Assembly (NCBI GenBank): GCA_033032175.1
Contig: CM065306.1
Span: forward strand, 11,302,001 to 11,366,000
Length of the DNA: 64,000 nucleotides
Source: Saturnia japonica
Lineage: Eukaryota; Arthropoda; Insecta; Lepidoptera; Saturniidae
Direction: 5' to 3'
The position numbers were made by a program, and so were the translations under genes. Positions 34,290 to 46,445 of this stretch are shown here, piece after piece. The notes under the pieces are model-generated. The model ran no database searches. It saw nothing but the letters and a program-made list of their open reading frames with translations, and was not told the origin of the DNA. The first letter of the stretch is position 1. Each line of letters begins with the position of its first letter.

Positions 34290-34575
34290 GTTTAATTAAA
34301 TAAGCAATGATGGGTCGATGTATCGATCGACGTGAGTTCGAATCCCTGCAATAATCCTGAGCTTTCGGTAAATAAGAACATCATGATGAAACCATAGCAT
34401 AGTAGTAAGGCTGTTTCTACTGATTCCAGTTGAAAATCTATCGCCGAGCCTATCGTCATGTTAATTCCGGCAGATGTACTTAAGGGACAGTCTTCTACTA
34501 GACTTAGCGTGTTATATTGGGCCACATCGTCACTTAAGATCAGGTGAGGTTGTGGCCAAATAGCTAAACCTGCAA
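34290..34575 (+). mobile_element. tRNA-related SINE, degenerate
   Basis: A B-box-like 'gtgaGTTCGAATCCctgc' lies at 34330-34347. The A box is not clear. The 3' part 'cacttaagatcaggtgaggt' then 'tgtggccaaatagctaa' matches a tail shared by many lepidopteran retroelements. The 77-codon minus-strand open frame is incidental. Confidence 0.55.
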
Positions 34576-35706
34576 CGATTTAAAAAGAAATCAGACATAC
34601 ACCAGCGTAATTAGCAATTTTCAACATACACCGATGCATATTAAAGTCACTAACATCTGATATGATGCATTTCAAAGTGTAGTTGACACAGAATAATAAA
34701 CAATTCCCTTAACTTTAGTCTAATCGTCACCGTTCTGGGGACAAAAGATATATTTTTTTTATATGACTACATCAAAACCTCAGTTCACAAAATACAACCG
34801 AATTGGCTATTTTTATACCGACTTCAAAAAAATTTATAGTATAATTATTTTTAAGTACAAGCTTTTATTTAAAGCTCTAAAAATAAATTCAAAAAAACTT
34901 TAAATTAAACTCATCAATTTATTACATTATTCAATTTACATGATGTAAAAGCTTGTCGCGAGATTTACTTGTGAATTTAAAATAATTATGTAACTTGATC
35001 TTGACAAATGTAAATACCTCTACATAGGTAAATCTCTTGACAAACTTTTTATACACATAAATTATGTAATGTAATAAATTGAAGGGTTTAATTTAATTTA
35101 AAGTTATTTTTTTTATTTTCAGAGCCATGAATAAAAGCTTCCATACCACAAAAAAATTCACTAAAAACTAAAACTTATCCCAACGCGAGCTATGTATTTC
35201 GATATATAATATACAACTAATAAACTATCTAAAAGGAATTCGACACATGAAATTTTATTTTTCGAGTTCAACATAAAATGTTATTTTTTGATGGGACGAA
35301 AGTTATTTGCGAAAAATACTTGTCGCAGTTTGAGAATTCAAAATAAATCCTCATGTTTTAAAACAGTAAGCACTATAATACAATTTATAAAAAAATACAA
35401 TTATTCTTATTCCCAGTGCTTTCAAATACTTTTTTATTTTGCTGTAGTCTTTATTTTTGATAATTGGTTAAAATGAAAGCAGAAAATTTTAATGCAATGA
35501 CTTTTCACGTTTGTATATATTTATAGATTTACTTCGTTCTAAATATTTTATTTTATGTTTTTATATAATGCATTATCCAGCCATGTAGTCCACCTGACTT
35601 AAAACTGCATCATATAGCAATGTACAACCAACCTCAAAAGGACCGCAGTCCTAAGGCTAATCACAAATGATTACTCTGAGGACTGAGCTGGAACTTTTCT
35701 TTTGCC
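34576..35706. other. AT-rich non-coding DNA
   Basis: 34815-34835 ('tataccgacttcaaaaaaat') is a short dispersed-repeat fragment of the type at 12551 and 23240. Otherwise nothing. Confidence 0.5.
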
Positions 35707-35830
35707 ATTAGGTTTTTTTTTTTTTAAAGAAGCACGGTAAAGTGACACAACTGTGCCTGATGGTAAGCACATTACAATCCAAAAACAGTGACGGCCACCG
35801 ACAGATCAATAAATAATTCATCTCCGTCGC
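35707..35830 (-). mobile_element. Retroelement 3' tail with poly(A), minus strand
   Basis: A T run at 35708-35720 is a poly(A) tail read on the minus strand. Behind it, 'gtgcctgatggtaagcacat' is the complement of 'gtgcttaccatcaggcac', a widespread lepidopteran retroelement tail. The related plus-strand copy is at 45640-45730. Confidence 0.65.
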
Positions 35831-35990
35831 CACAATCATGCCGGTCTTTGTAAATAAATAAATATAATTAATAACTAAAATTCGACTAGGGAAAAAAATC
35901 GCACGTTAAAAAGTACGAAACCAAAAAATATTCTTAAAATATCCATACTAAAATGTATCGTGAAGTAACCAATCCTTAAGGTCAATCTAA
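35831..35990. other. Spacer between retroelement tail and mariner
   Basis: Short AT-rich stretch, nothing seen. Confidence 0.5.
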
Positions 35991-37214
35991 TAAGTCGGGG
36001 AAAAAGTTTCTTCGCATTTTTATATGAAGAAAACTCAAGACATTTATTTCAAATTTTATTTACAATATATGCCGTTTTGTTCGATGATTTTCAGCCATTA
36101 TTGTAGGTAGAAACATGATCCCGTTGCTATAGAAACTTTGGGACACCTGATCAAAAAAACGCGACAAATAGTCTTGGCAGTACTCTCTTAATGTTAACCT
36201 TATAGAACCTAAAGAATTCTGAAGAGACAGAAAAATGTGAAAATCTGACGGTGCAAGGTCAAGGCTATATGGTGGATCCAATAACACCTCCCAGCCAAAC
36301 TCTCTTAATTTTTGCTGAGTGGCTAAAGATGTGTGTGGTCTAGCGTTATCGTGATGAAAGACTACAACACCCTTTCCTGTTAATTAATTCCGGCCTCTTT
36401 CTCTCAACTGCTTCCTTTAATCTCATCAGTTGTTGGCAGTAGAGATCCGAATCGATGGGTTTGCCGGGCGGTAAAAGCTCATAATGCACAATGCCCTTCC
36501 AGTCCCACCATACATACAGCATCACATTATTTCGAGTTAGCCCAGGTAAAGTCTGGCCGACCTTAGATCACGACCTTTATCGCACGTTCTTGTCGTACGT
36601 GATCCACTTTTCATCGCCAGTTATCAATCGCTTCAAAAACGGCTCGGTTTTATTACGTCGCAATAACAAATCGCAAATGAGTACATGGTTCATTAGGTGT
36701 CTTTCAGTGAGCTCGTGTGGCACCCAAATGGTATAGCCAGCTTTCTTCAAATAGGTTAAAACTGTTTTGTGGTCAATTTCCAGTTCTTCAGCTAAATCGT
36801 AACTACTGATATGCCGATTTTGCTCTACTTTTTCAAAAATGGCTTCCATTTTATTCGTAACAGGGCAACCAGAGCGAGGTGCATCTTTAACATCAAAATT
36901 TCCGGACTGAAAACGTTTGAACCAACTTTGTGCTACTCGTACTGACACTGCATTAGGTCCATAAACATCACAAATTTTTTTCGCTGCTTGAGTTGCATTT
37001 TTGCCTTTTTTGTAACAATATTTTAAAATATATCGAATTTCTTCATTAGATTCACTCATTTTTTCAGAAAGAAAAACAAATGAAAATATAGACGGATTTT
37101 TTTTTTTTTTTTTTTAATGGTACCAAAACCAGCCAGATACAATTAGTACAGGCAAAGAAATTTTATAACAAGTTTATACCTACGTTATGCGAAAACCCTT
37201 TTTCCCCGACCTTA
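35991..37214 (-). mobile_element. Mariner element with both terminal repeats
   Basis: Left end 'taagtcggggaaaaagtttc' then 'ttcgcat' (35991-36017). The right end read on the minus strand is 'ttaaggtcggggaaaaaggg' then 'ttttcgcat' (37187-37214). Each is flanked by TA, the Tc1/mariner target duplication. The total is about 1.22 kb, in the normal mariner range. The transposase lies on the minus strand (36060-37059). A T run at 37097-37115 sits upstream of the start codon. Confidence 0.88.
36060..37059 (-). pseudogene. Mariner transposase, full span but broken
   Basis: The ATG is at 37059. The first 160 codons are open: an N-terminal HTH (KNATQAAKKICDVYG), 'WFKRFQSGNFDVKDAPRSGC', a second HTH (HISSYDLAEELEIDHKTVLT), the linker WVPHELTERH, then ITGDEKWITYD with the first catalytic Asp. 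An in-frame stop follows NVR at 36577, with another just after. Homology goes on: VMLYVWWDWKGIVHYELLP, then a one-base insertion in a G run near 36371 that shifts the frame just before the HHDNARPHTS second Asp, then PPYSLDLAPSDFHIF with the third Asp and a C-terminus ending at 36060. All three acidic motifs are therefore encoded, but not in one frame. Non-functional. Confidence 0.93.
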
Positions 37215-37660
37215 ATACATTGCCGCGGAACAGAATGGAAGCTGATTTAAACTCTTCTAGAGGGCGCCATATTGACTATAGTATGACGTCATCTAGCTTA
37301 TAACCAGCTAAGATCAAGACACTTCTAACGATACCTCATTTGTATCATAATTGGTAGTTTAGAAATAATGCGGGAACAAATGAACATACACACATATTAC
37401 ATAGCCTGCTGAAATCATAATCCTACTTTTGGCTTCGTCATAGTCGGGTAACTAGACATGCATCAGCTGATCGCAAACTGCGACGCGCATAAGGGAATCA
37501 CTATGACGGATTTTTCACCGTATGCATGATGATGGTGACCCAGTCGGACTGTACAGCTCTACCACCTCACTTCCCCACTAGCAACCACACTCTTCGACCA
37601 GAGCAGAGCAGCAGCAGTGCGACAAAAATAGATGTGACGATGATGTTCTGCCACTATTAA
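37215..37660. other. Mixed repeat-like DNA, unassigned
   Basis: Blocks such as 'gtatgacgtcatctagctta' and 'atcactatgacggatttttc' look like dispersed-repeat text, and the latter is weakly echoed at 57930. Element ends could not be set. Confidence 0.35.
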
Positions 37661-38397
37661 GTCTTATTATTATATCTAGGTGAAGCTAGTTTGCATATCT
37701 GAAATGATCTGCTACTCCTAATTTTTATAGAATATAATTTAATAACTTGTATTTCAATTTTCATTAATAAGGCGCTTGTTATGTACTTATAACACCAAAT
37801 AAGTATAAAATTATCAACCTTAAAATTGATGCTATTTTTCAAACTTAAAAATAGTTCTATTATTCACATAAAAGTTGTTGAGAAATATAAATATGTGTTT
37901 ATATACACATAATCTGATCTTAGGTTGTAAAAATGTAAAGATTTTTACATGTCACCTGTGTTATAATCCGCTTATTTCTCATTATGTACTTATTTATACC
38001 TAACTGAACTTTTACTATTATCTCATTATCATTCTCAGATCGTTTAACTAGGAGATTAAAACTTATGTATTCGTTCGACAATTAAGTTAGTGAAAAATAC
38101 AGGTAATCGCTTCTTCATTATAACAATTTTAGAAGGAATTGAAATATATTCCGATTAACTGTTTTAAACGATAATCAGCATTTGCTTTAGGGTTTGCTAC
38201 CTTGCTACCAATAGCTAGACAAAATCCAAACCCCGAAACTCAAACTAATTTTTAAATTAATTTTCCCTAACGTAACTAGGCTTATATGAATTCGATTAAA
38301 ACACCTAAACATAGACTCTTATTTGGTTAGAACATCTTCACCGCTTACTAAATCCAACTACAATAGCATTTTTTAAAGCTAAATTATTATTTTTTTC
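37661..38397. other. AT-rich non-coding DNA
   Basis: Nothing recognised. Confidence 0.55.
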
Positions 38398-38570
38398 TAT
38401 GAAATTCTCAGACGCAACTCGGAGTTTGGCTTCGTGTTCGATAAATGGCAATAAACTCGCCCCCTATTACATAGGACTTTATAACATACTCGGCGAACTA
38501 TAGGTGTTCATCAGTACACCACTGCCTAACCCTTCGGGGATATAAGTGGGATGGTATGTTATGTTTTGTT
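38398..38570 (+). mobile_element. SINE body without its tRNA head
   Basis: Matches the body of the SINE at 47864-48095: 'tctatgaaattctcagacgc', 'gataaatggcaataaactcg', 'ctattacataggac' and 'cggcgaactatagg'. It continues 'cccttcggggatataagtgg'. The tRNA-like A and B boxes are missing, so this copy is 5'-truncated. Confidence 0.65.
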
Positions 38571-38599
38571 AAATAGGAAAAGTTTATGATTTAAAATAA

Positions 38600-38645
38600 A
38601 ACCAACACATGACATTTCAAGATCCCGCTAAAAACTCCTGCCATA
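38600..38645 (+). mobile_element. Repeat family B, end fragment
   Basis: 'catgacatttcaagatcccg' then 'ctaaaaactcctg' matches the right end of repeat B at 31372-31410. Confidence 0.6.
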
Positions 38646-38947
38646 TTTGTTTTTCTTTGTCAAATCCAGCTGATGTAATGTTTGGTCTCATTTTGTCTTT
38701 TTGGAGTTTTATATAGTGCTAACTTGCACCCGTTTTTTTAGAAATAATATGCTCTTGATGTGTTTGCATTTGATGAGAACCACGTGTTTTATTTGGATTA
38801 AAAGTGGCTTGTAAGTGGCCTCTAAGTATATAGGATATTGATAGAGATATAGATTTTAAAAAAAATTCTTTCAGTGTGTTTTTCATGTGGATATTTTAAT
38901 AAATTTCATATTCATATACTGCTTAATTATTTCCCCTGATTATAAAT
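38646..38947. other. AT-rich non-coding DNA
   Basis: Nothing recognised. Confidence 0.5.
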
Positions 38948-39126
38948 ACAATATCTGGGCGACCGAGCATTGCTCGGTGTCTTACAAAAAAAAAACACAT
39001 ATCTAAGTATACTTGGAATGTAAAACAGTTTCTAATACTAAGTTTCATCCAAATCGTTGAAGCTGTTTCCGAGAAACCAATTACATATTGTATAAATACA
39101 AGAATTGCTCACTTAATATAATAAGA
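38948..39126. mobile_element. Interspersed element, 'ctgggcgaccgag' family, copy 2
   Basis: Longer copy of the element at 6071-6170: starts 'acaatatctgggcgaccgag', has the hairpin CCGAGC-att-GCTCGG, an A run at 38987-38996, then 'aaatcgttgaagctgtttcc', and ends 'gctcacttaatataataaga'. The hairpin near one end and lack of inverted ends are reminiscent of Helitron-like elements, but the class is unproven. Confidence 0.68.
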
Positions 39127-39654
39127 TATATGAACACATATTTACTAAAAGACTAATTTAAGAAGTAAATAGTAAATAATATTATAATACAGTCATATAA
39201 AAAAATGTAAAGCTTAATAAAACAGTATGAAAATCAAAACAATGTTCTAGAATGTAAATAAAAACATAATTAATTACAAAACAAAAAGCTCTTAAAAGCT
39301 TTCCTTTTCAAACTTAGTAGGGGTTGGGGCGGCGCCCCTCAATTTTATACGTACTAAACTAAATTTTGTTCTAGATAATTTTCAGGATACAACCTTTCCA
39401 AATTAAATTTTCATGTCTGGGAAATTATATTTTGCTGTTCGTTTATTATTTCATGTAGTATTTTATTAATGCTAAAAAAATTACGCTGTTTTATTACTCC
39501 TCAGAATTTTTATGAGAACCTCAATTATAAGTCTTAAATTTTGTACTTGACATAAAATAGAATTCTAATCCAATAGGATGTATTATAAATATCATAATAA
39601 ATTAAATTCCGGAAATGTTTGTTTGAATTTTTTTGGTTATAAATTGAAGTAAAA
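39127..39654. other. AT-rich non-coding DNA
   Basis: A short 'ggggcggcgcccc' palindromic GC patch lies at 39327-39340. Nothing else. Confidence 0.5.
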
Positions 39655-39795
39655 TGAAGGAGCGTCCCGGCGCGGGACGGAGTGGAGAATAACACATGGG
39701 GTGCACCGAAGGGTGCGACGCGGGGCGGCGCGGGGCGGCCCACTGAAAAGTGCGCGGGCGGGGCTGAACAAACTCGCGGGGACATACAACTGCGA
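39655..39795. other. GC-rich island
   Basis: Abrupt GC-rich block with hairpin cgtccc-ggcgc-gggacg at 39663-39679 and 'gcggggcggcgcggggcggc'. Open frames of 74-83 codons exist on the minus strand, but their GC-rich parts are Pro/Arg/Ala strings with no family match. It may be a promoter or 5' exon for a gene outside the window, or a repeat fragment. Confidence 0.35.
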
Positions 39796-40364
39796 CCTTG
39801 CGATATTCACCAAATATAAATTTTTCTCATATTTATAAGCTATAAATCGGCCACACAACATACTAATAAAGTCTACTGGTTTGATTTATTTTTCAGTTAA
39901 CATGTTAACAGAAAAAGTAACATTTCTATATACCATTTTTGCCCTTGAGACTCTTGACACGTCACTTTACTACTATTACTGAACGTAAAAATAAATACAT
40001 TTTTGAAAGTCTGGGTTCAAGCAAAAGTTTGAACATTTCAATAAAACTGTGAGTAATTAAGATTAAATATTCATTTACTTAAATATTTTCATTTAAGTAA
40101 TGGAAATTTATATCTACATGGACTATGAAAACAACTCACATTATTACTTTTGTCTTTTTTAACGATTGTTGTAAAAATATAACACAATACAAATCAGCTT
40201 TATGCTAGTTGTTAAAACAATAATACATTACAAATAACTGTGTACGATAGAAAGTGTGTCACATTCACGTTCCAATGAAGACGTTTCCGGTCGTAAATTT
40301 TATGCAAAGTGTTCGTGATAAGTTTAAAGTAATAAATGATAAAGAAAAACAAAGTACTGTTGGG
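39796..40364. other. AT-rich non-coding DNA
   Basis: An 11-base hairpin (attacttaaat/atttaagtaat) occurs at 40076-40104. Nothing coding. Confidence 0.5.
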
Positions 40365-40485
40365 CGCAGTTGAACGTCCCTCCAGCATGTACTCTCAAAT
40401 AGGGGAACAAGCATTTTAGCATTACCCCCGTGCACAACTCTTCCCGCGGGGAGGGGGTGGGCCCAGGGCGACGTAAAAATCAATA
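40365..40485. other. Small GC-rich block
   Basis: 'cccgcggggagggggtgggc' and neighbours stand out from AT-rich flanks. A 72-codon minus-strand frame over it is not recognised. It could be a fragment of a retroelement 5' region. Confidence 0.3.
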
Positions 40486-42679
40486 TGCTGGAGTTGTTAA
40501 ATCACGCTTATAAACGAGCACTCGTCTTCGTTTCATTGCTGAAATTACTTAAGTATATGTTTGGATTATGCTATGAAAAAAAAAATGCTAAGCCATAAAC
40601 CCATTCACGATCCTATAATAACATGTAAGTCTATAAAACTCTTGACTTACGTTCGTCGAAACCTTTATAATGTCAAACCTTGTTACCAACACTGACCTTA
40701 ATATCGCTGATCATAACGGAATGAGCGGATTCATCAATCAACGAAATATTTAATATATGTAATTCTTAAGATAAATTCAACAACGTATCTTTTTTAAGCT
40801 CTCAATGTATCTATAGAAGATCAGCATCTTTCAACTATCCAAAAAAATTGCTTAGTTGTTAATTTTTGCTAACAATGACATTCACATTATAAAACTGAAC
40901 AATTACGATGTGTGTTGTTAACAGTTAATAAAAGAAAATATGAAATCTACAAAATTACCCTACATTCCGTGATGCGATCTATGATATCAAATAAAAGATT
41001 AAAATTAAGCCGTATAATATTAATACAACTAGTATTATATACAATTTATATTAACTAGCTGGCCGTCTGATAAAATCTACCATCAATCAAGCCGTTCTAA
41101 GCATACGAGAGAAAACTATGAGCAGACTTCGTCTATGTTAAATACACTTTCTCAGCGGAACCAACCACGTTATTTAACAAACACCAAAGGCTTTAATGTA
41201 ATTTTAAAAATAATTTTAGAAATTATAATTACATATTTCAAATGTGTTCCAAATAAAATATGGTTTAAATGTAAAGTTATTTCTATAAAAAAATATTTAT
41301 TTTACTTAAACTAATTAATAACTTTGGGTAATTAATTATCGTTGTAGAAAAATAACTGTTAATATATTTACTTCTTATATTATAACAGATTCTTAAATTA
41401 TCCTGCCTGTTTCCGTATAAACTATACCTAAGCAACAACGCTCAGAACCGATTTGCCAAACTTAATATAGGTCGACATCCGCCTTCTAACCAGGTTCCAT
41501 GACCTGCCGAAATCATAAGACGTAATTATAGCTACACGATCTTTAAATTTTGAAATTTATTGCTTTTGTCCGTTGATTCGGATTGTTAGTTACACAGAAG
41601 AGTAAGAGTAAACAAAGCAAATAGAAGTTTTAAGGGTATTACCACTTTTATTTTGACGTTTACTTATGGAAGATATAGTTTTAACAACATTTTAAAATCA
41701 TTCTTAAATGAGTTATTAAATACATAATTGTAATCCCAGTACAATACCTTTAATATTGTTTTCAATAAAATTAACAGCCTTAGACATTTGTATCGACTTT
41801 ATCGGGCAAGAGCAACCCTTTGATCTCATTAATCGACTCGGGTGAAATCCGTTTGAAAAGGGCAGCGATGAAACAATAGCTGGCCGGCCATTGCCCTTCG
41901 ACGAATAATGTTTCAGTTATATTATTATAGATGTATACTAAATATTTTAATGATTATAAAAATGTACCCCTTTTTATATATTAAATCTTTGATTAAAATA
42001 TGCAGGGAACATCGTAAAATATTCCAGTTAGGAAGAAAAGTTTTCCAGGTAAACGTACAAAAATGAAATAAAATAGTTTTCCTATTGTTTTCATAAATTG
42101 AACAATTTAATTTAAATGAATCCCCTAGCTTTTCAATTTTAAATCTACCCTTTTCTATTACTATTATCTAATGTTAGAAACAGTAAAATATTAAAATGTA
42201 GCATATGCTACGGCAATATTTCACATCCGATTCCGTCATAGCCTTATATGTGTATATTTATTTAAAATATTTGAAAAGTGCGCACTCACTGAGTATTATT
42301 AAATCTCACTGGTGGAGCTAGAAAACCAAGCTACATCACCTGGCAACACGTTTTAAGATTGCATTTTATATTGTATCTACTTAATTGGAAAATTTGAAAT
42401 GTTAAATTATTATTTTTCCATCATTTGATATATAATGGGAAAAACGAGTTCAATGAGAACAAATCTAGAGATGATGTATACTGGGAAGAGAAATTTGATG
42501 AAACCAGATTTTCAATTGCAATACCAGGTACAAAAAGTAAATGTGAAGCTTCAATAATTGTAAAAAAATGTAAATAAATCTATAAGTTATCATTAAATAA
42601 TCATCTCCTTTCATTGTAATTTTAAGTACATCAAAACAAGATACACTTATATAACAAAATAAAGTAAGCAATACAACTG
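40486..42679. other. AT-rich non-coding DNA
   Basis: No gene or complete element. 41045-41065 ('ttaactagctggccgtctga') could be a stray Helitron end. 41780-41920 is more complex but unassigned. Confidence 0.5.
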
Positions 42680-42800
42680 ATTGAAAGTCTCTGTAACGGC
42701 GTGTTAGCGCTGGCCGCCGCGCCGCGCCGCGCTTCGTCACTATAACAGGTCCAGCTCCTGACACCAGTACACCTATTATGAAAGTTGCCATGGATTATCT
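42680..42800. other. GC-rich island with a minus-strand open frame
   Basis: 'ggccgccgcgccgcgccgcg' forms the core at 42713-42732. A minus-strand frame starts MATFIIGVLVSGAGPVIVTK at 42791 and runs through the island into AT-rich sequence. No splice signals or homology convincingly support a gene. Confidence 0.3.
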
Positions 42801-44655
42801 ACTTACCATTCGCTATTTTTAGAAAAAAAAAAAAATTTAAAGATTAGTATTTTTGTAAAATTCAAGTACCAAAACTTAAAAGGCATTTTTCTTAAAAAAA
42901 AATTTTCTTCTTAATATACAAAAATGCGTTTACAACGCTTATTAAATAAAGTATAAATTCTACTGCATAATATATTTCATTTTAACTTTTTAAAACTGAG
43001 TAATGGGATTAGAATTATCACTTACCTGTCGGTTAGTCAAAACTTAAAAAATCCTCTAACTCGTTAACCAGACTTTATATTGTAAAAATATTTTGTATCA
43101 GGGTAGATGACATATATCTTAGGTATAGTCAAAAATTACCAAATTTGGAAACATCAGCATTTTTATCTGTGCACTTCACGTGTAATGTTCCAAAATTCGC
43201 ACTCTTTCTTATGTATAGATTAGTCATGGAGTAAATAAAGTGCATATGGAGTTAATAAAATAAAAATGTAGGTGAATGATTTGGCATTAATATTCTAAAA
43301 CAAATAACATCATAGTTGTCATTATTATACATACATGTTCCTAGTGATGGCGATAAAGATAACAATGTCCAAACAATTATTGTCGAAACAAATCTATATT
43401 ATTAACTAAACAAAAGAAAAACTCGCCTGGGCCTGGTGCCAACATTGTACCATTGAATAAATTGGAATCGAATTAGAAGGAAAATCAATCCTGGCCACAG
43501 CCCAAAATATTGTCTATAGTCCACAACGTTCATGCTTTTATATTTAATTTAATTTTTCTAAAATTGATGAATCCGCAATAATAAAATAAACTGGAATTAT
43601 TTATATACACGTTCTTTCAGAGATTTGCTTAGAATTTTTTTAAAGGGAGGGGGTTATCTATAATTATATCGGGATTAATCTAGAATATTCTGTTTTAATC
43701 AAATTAATTTAACTATCAAAAGTAATGTTTAAAAATATATGTTTTTTTTTTATTTACAGGCATGTAAAATTATTTAGGTAAAAAAAGGGAATAGAAATAT
43801 TTTTCATGCGCTCTGTAATATTTTACGTCAGAGATATTAAGCAAATTTATATTTATTACCTTTTTTCAATGGGAAATAAAATAAAGATTTCAGCGTTTTG
43901 TGAAAATCAACCATTAAGGTGGTGAAATACAAAATTTGGGTACAATTGTCCAAATTCCGTAAATTATGAAACTCTGGAATGGTTGAAAGCAAGCTATCAA
44001 CTTTTATGAAGGCCGAAACAATGACTTCACGGCTTGTTTGGGTAATTCAAGTACTTCGTACCTTCTGATAACATGTAAGAAATAGGTAGAAAGTCCATGG
44101 TATATTTTTAAAAAGTGCATCATTGAGAAACACGACAATGTACTTTGGCTGCAGTCTTCATTATAATTTAAAAAAAAATCTGAAGCATTATGACTCTATC
44201 CAAACTATGATGTTCCAGGATTATGATGTTTAATTACGTTCTACCTCACATTACTTTCCGATCATTTAAAAAGCTTCTTGATTGTTTATATTTTTTCAAT
44301 CGTGAAAATTTTCAAGTTAGTGTAGAGGATATTCTTGTGCCTTTCACAATTGTATCGTGATAGTAAGTGTTTGATCGATCCACTCTCTTTAGTAGGTAAT
44401 TCTTATAGGGGATCTCATATGCAGCGACGTTAAGTAGCTAATCTTATTATTTGTTGAATATATTCCATATGTGTTTAGGTAAATTGTAATTTTAATTATA
44501 GTAAAAGTTCTATGTTAAACGGGTGTCATGATATTTTTTATCTTTAACCGCGGTGGTGATTGTGTATTTGTTGAAATTGCGATACACCATATATATAACT
44601 AGATTCTAGCTTATAGAAATTAACCAAAAACGGCTATGCTGCTAATTTATATACG
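42801..44655. other. AT-rich non-coding DNA
   Basis: A-rich runs at 42823-42836 and 42894-42903. No gene or element recognised. Confidence 0.5.
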
Positions 44656-44975
44656 GTAGAAGTGGTAAGTAGCGAAAGGTATACCAGCGAAATCTGTCTA
44701 TAACTTGCTTTCGAAAACTGCAGTAAGTTCTATTTTAGAATGGGTATTTAGAGCAATATTAACAGACTCTTACCAAATATGGCTAGGCAGGGAGGGTATC
44801 GCAAGCAGTGAAGGTGAGCGCTGATGTGCATCATAAGGGGACACCCTAAACCTACACCTGGGTCGCAAGTCCCGAGGGCTGCACGTGGTTCCCCTCTCTA
44901 CCATACGATGGATCCGGCACCCGCTTAGTGAATCCATGGAACGCTAAGATGTTTGTCTCTCTACTTAATCAATTA
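44656..44975 (+). mobile_element. 3' end of a retroelement with a PD-(D/E)xK-like ORF, plus copy
   Basis: Matches the reverse complement of 56235-56530: 'cttaccaaatatggctaggc', 'agggagggtatcgcaagcag', 'ggatccggcacccgc' and 'aatccatggaacgctaagat' then 'gtttgtctct'. The ORF end (SYQIWLGREGIASSEGER) can be read before a stop. The endonuclease-like part seen in the other copy is missing, so this copy is shorter at its 5' side. Confidence 0.75.
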
Positions 44976-45299
44976 GTTATTGAAATTCAATTTTCTTTAT
45001 CACCCGACTTCATATTCTGATCTTCAGAAAAGTTATTTGTGACATTAAAAGGACGTAAATTAACGATTTATTTGCCAAATGAAAATTAAAAATAATTATA
45101 CATACTTAGATTATTGATTAGTCTCGGTTGCGCTGTTGGAGCGCAGTGGAAACCAATTCATTAATTTAAGGACCTATAAGTTTTAAATTGTAACAACAAC
45201 ACTAATTTTTTGCGATATTATAAGTATTTGGAGTGTAAGGGATGTCGAATGACAAACATCTTGAGAACTAAGACACTAAGCAACCTCACCTGCTCGTTG
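44976..45299. other. AT-rich non-coding DNA
   Basis: Nothing recognised. Confidence 0.5.
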
Positions 45300-45480
45300 T
45301 ACTCCGTTCTAGGTAACGAACGAGGAAATGGCAATAGTGGGGTGGTAGGGCTGAACAGCCCAACCTGATGACCAATATGCACATGATGGAAAGCCCGTCA
45401 GAGTGATTAGCTTATACCCGTCGCGTTTCGGGTTTAGCTAGTGTATATCCAGTAGTTTTAAACGTAGCTATATATCGCCA
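45300..45480 (+). repeat. Dispersed repeat family E, copy 2
   Basis: 'ggtaacgaacgaggaaatgg', 'aaagcccgtcagagtga', 'ccgtcgcgtttcgggtttag' and 'ctagtgtatatcc' match 5363-5530 in order and orientation. Confidence 0.55.
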
Positions 45481-45589
45481 AAGGCAACTAGTGATAAAAA
45501 AATATAAGTTCAAAAAATACTTCAATAAATTTACGGCCTAAAAAGGCATTTATAACCTTCAAATCACTACTACCGGTTCGGAAAAAATC

Positions 45590-45730
45590 CCAGTCATCGA
45601 ATAGACTGTTTGACTGTTCGACTGATCGATAGACAGTTGATCTCTCGGTGGTCACTACTAATTTGGGATCGTACTGTGCTTACCATCAGACACAGTAGAT
45701 ATGCCATGCTACAATAAAAATAAAAGGAAA
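45590..45730 (+). mobile_element. Retroelement 3' tail, plus strand
   Basis: 'atcgtactgtgcttaccatc' then 'agacacagtag', ending in the A-rich tail 'caataaaaataaaagg' (45712-45727). It is the same tail type as the minus-strand copy at 35707-35830. Confidence 0.55.
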
Positions 45731-46323
45731 AAAACGTAAAAGTAAAAGGAGTGATTAAGTATTAGAGATTTATGAAAACATAAATTTATTATGTGTTCAC
45801 AGTCGTTTCAGAAATTATTTCCTGTTCTTTCAAGCTTCAAATTTTAGACCTACCATAAAATTAAGGAATAAACAGAGTAACACAATTTACTATTGATCCA
45901 TTACTATTCGAAAACCTTTTGTTACAAGTACTTGAGAGATACATAATTATCTAATGAGTTTATAACTAATTCATAGTTACGATATAAATTACCTGTAGTC
46001 AAAGTATAATTTCCATTTTATTTTTATTTCATTATTTTTCAATGTCATAATTTTAAAATACTTGATCATACCTTCTGGAGCATGGGGACACTGGAGCTAT
46101 CCTGTATACCGTATTAAGTACCTACACACCTACATACCGAATCATTTACATACTCCAGACCATGGGCAGAGTATACCCAGATATGGTAGTTGTATCGTTT
46201 GAAAAAAAATCTTAAAAAGAAAAGAAAGAGTACCTAATTTCATATCTAATTTATGTTATTATCACGATAAAACATGAAATAGTTGCCTAAAAGTAAAAAG
46301 TAATATTACTTGTCCCGTTAAAG
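45731..46323. other. AT-rich non-coding DNA
   Basis: Nothing recognised. 46070-46180 has a few GC-containing blocks of unknown origin. Confidence 0.5.
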
Positions 46324-46445
46324 TGGGTCACCCCCTAGGCCCCGCGACCACCCCGCGCCCTCACCCCGGCCGCCGCCGCCGTCTCTCGTCCGCCTCGCGA
46401 CTCTCCCCATTCCCCAAACCACCCCCCAACATTCATTGTGCCGCA
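46324..46445. other. C-rich island with quadruplex potential on the minus strand
   Basis: 'accccctaggccccgcgacc' through 'aaccaccccccaac': the minus strand has many closely spaced runs of three or more G. The core has four CCG units ('gccgccgccgccg'). A 104-codon plus-strand frame begins at a GTG and becomes AT-rich noise after 30 codons. Not recognised as a gene. Confidence 0.5.

Noticed and set aside
34330..34347. tRNA gene suggested by a B-box-like motif
   Set aside because: No matching A box, acceptor stem or cloverleaf; the 3' tail is of retroelement type, so a SINE is the better call. The same reasoning applies at 18217-18229.
42465..42791. 108-codon minus-strand open frame starting MATFIIG
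   Set aside because: Only the GC-rich core is unusual; the rest is hydrophobic AT-rich translation and there are no convincing splice sites.
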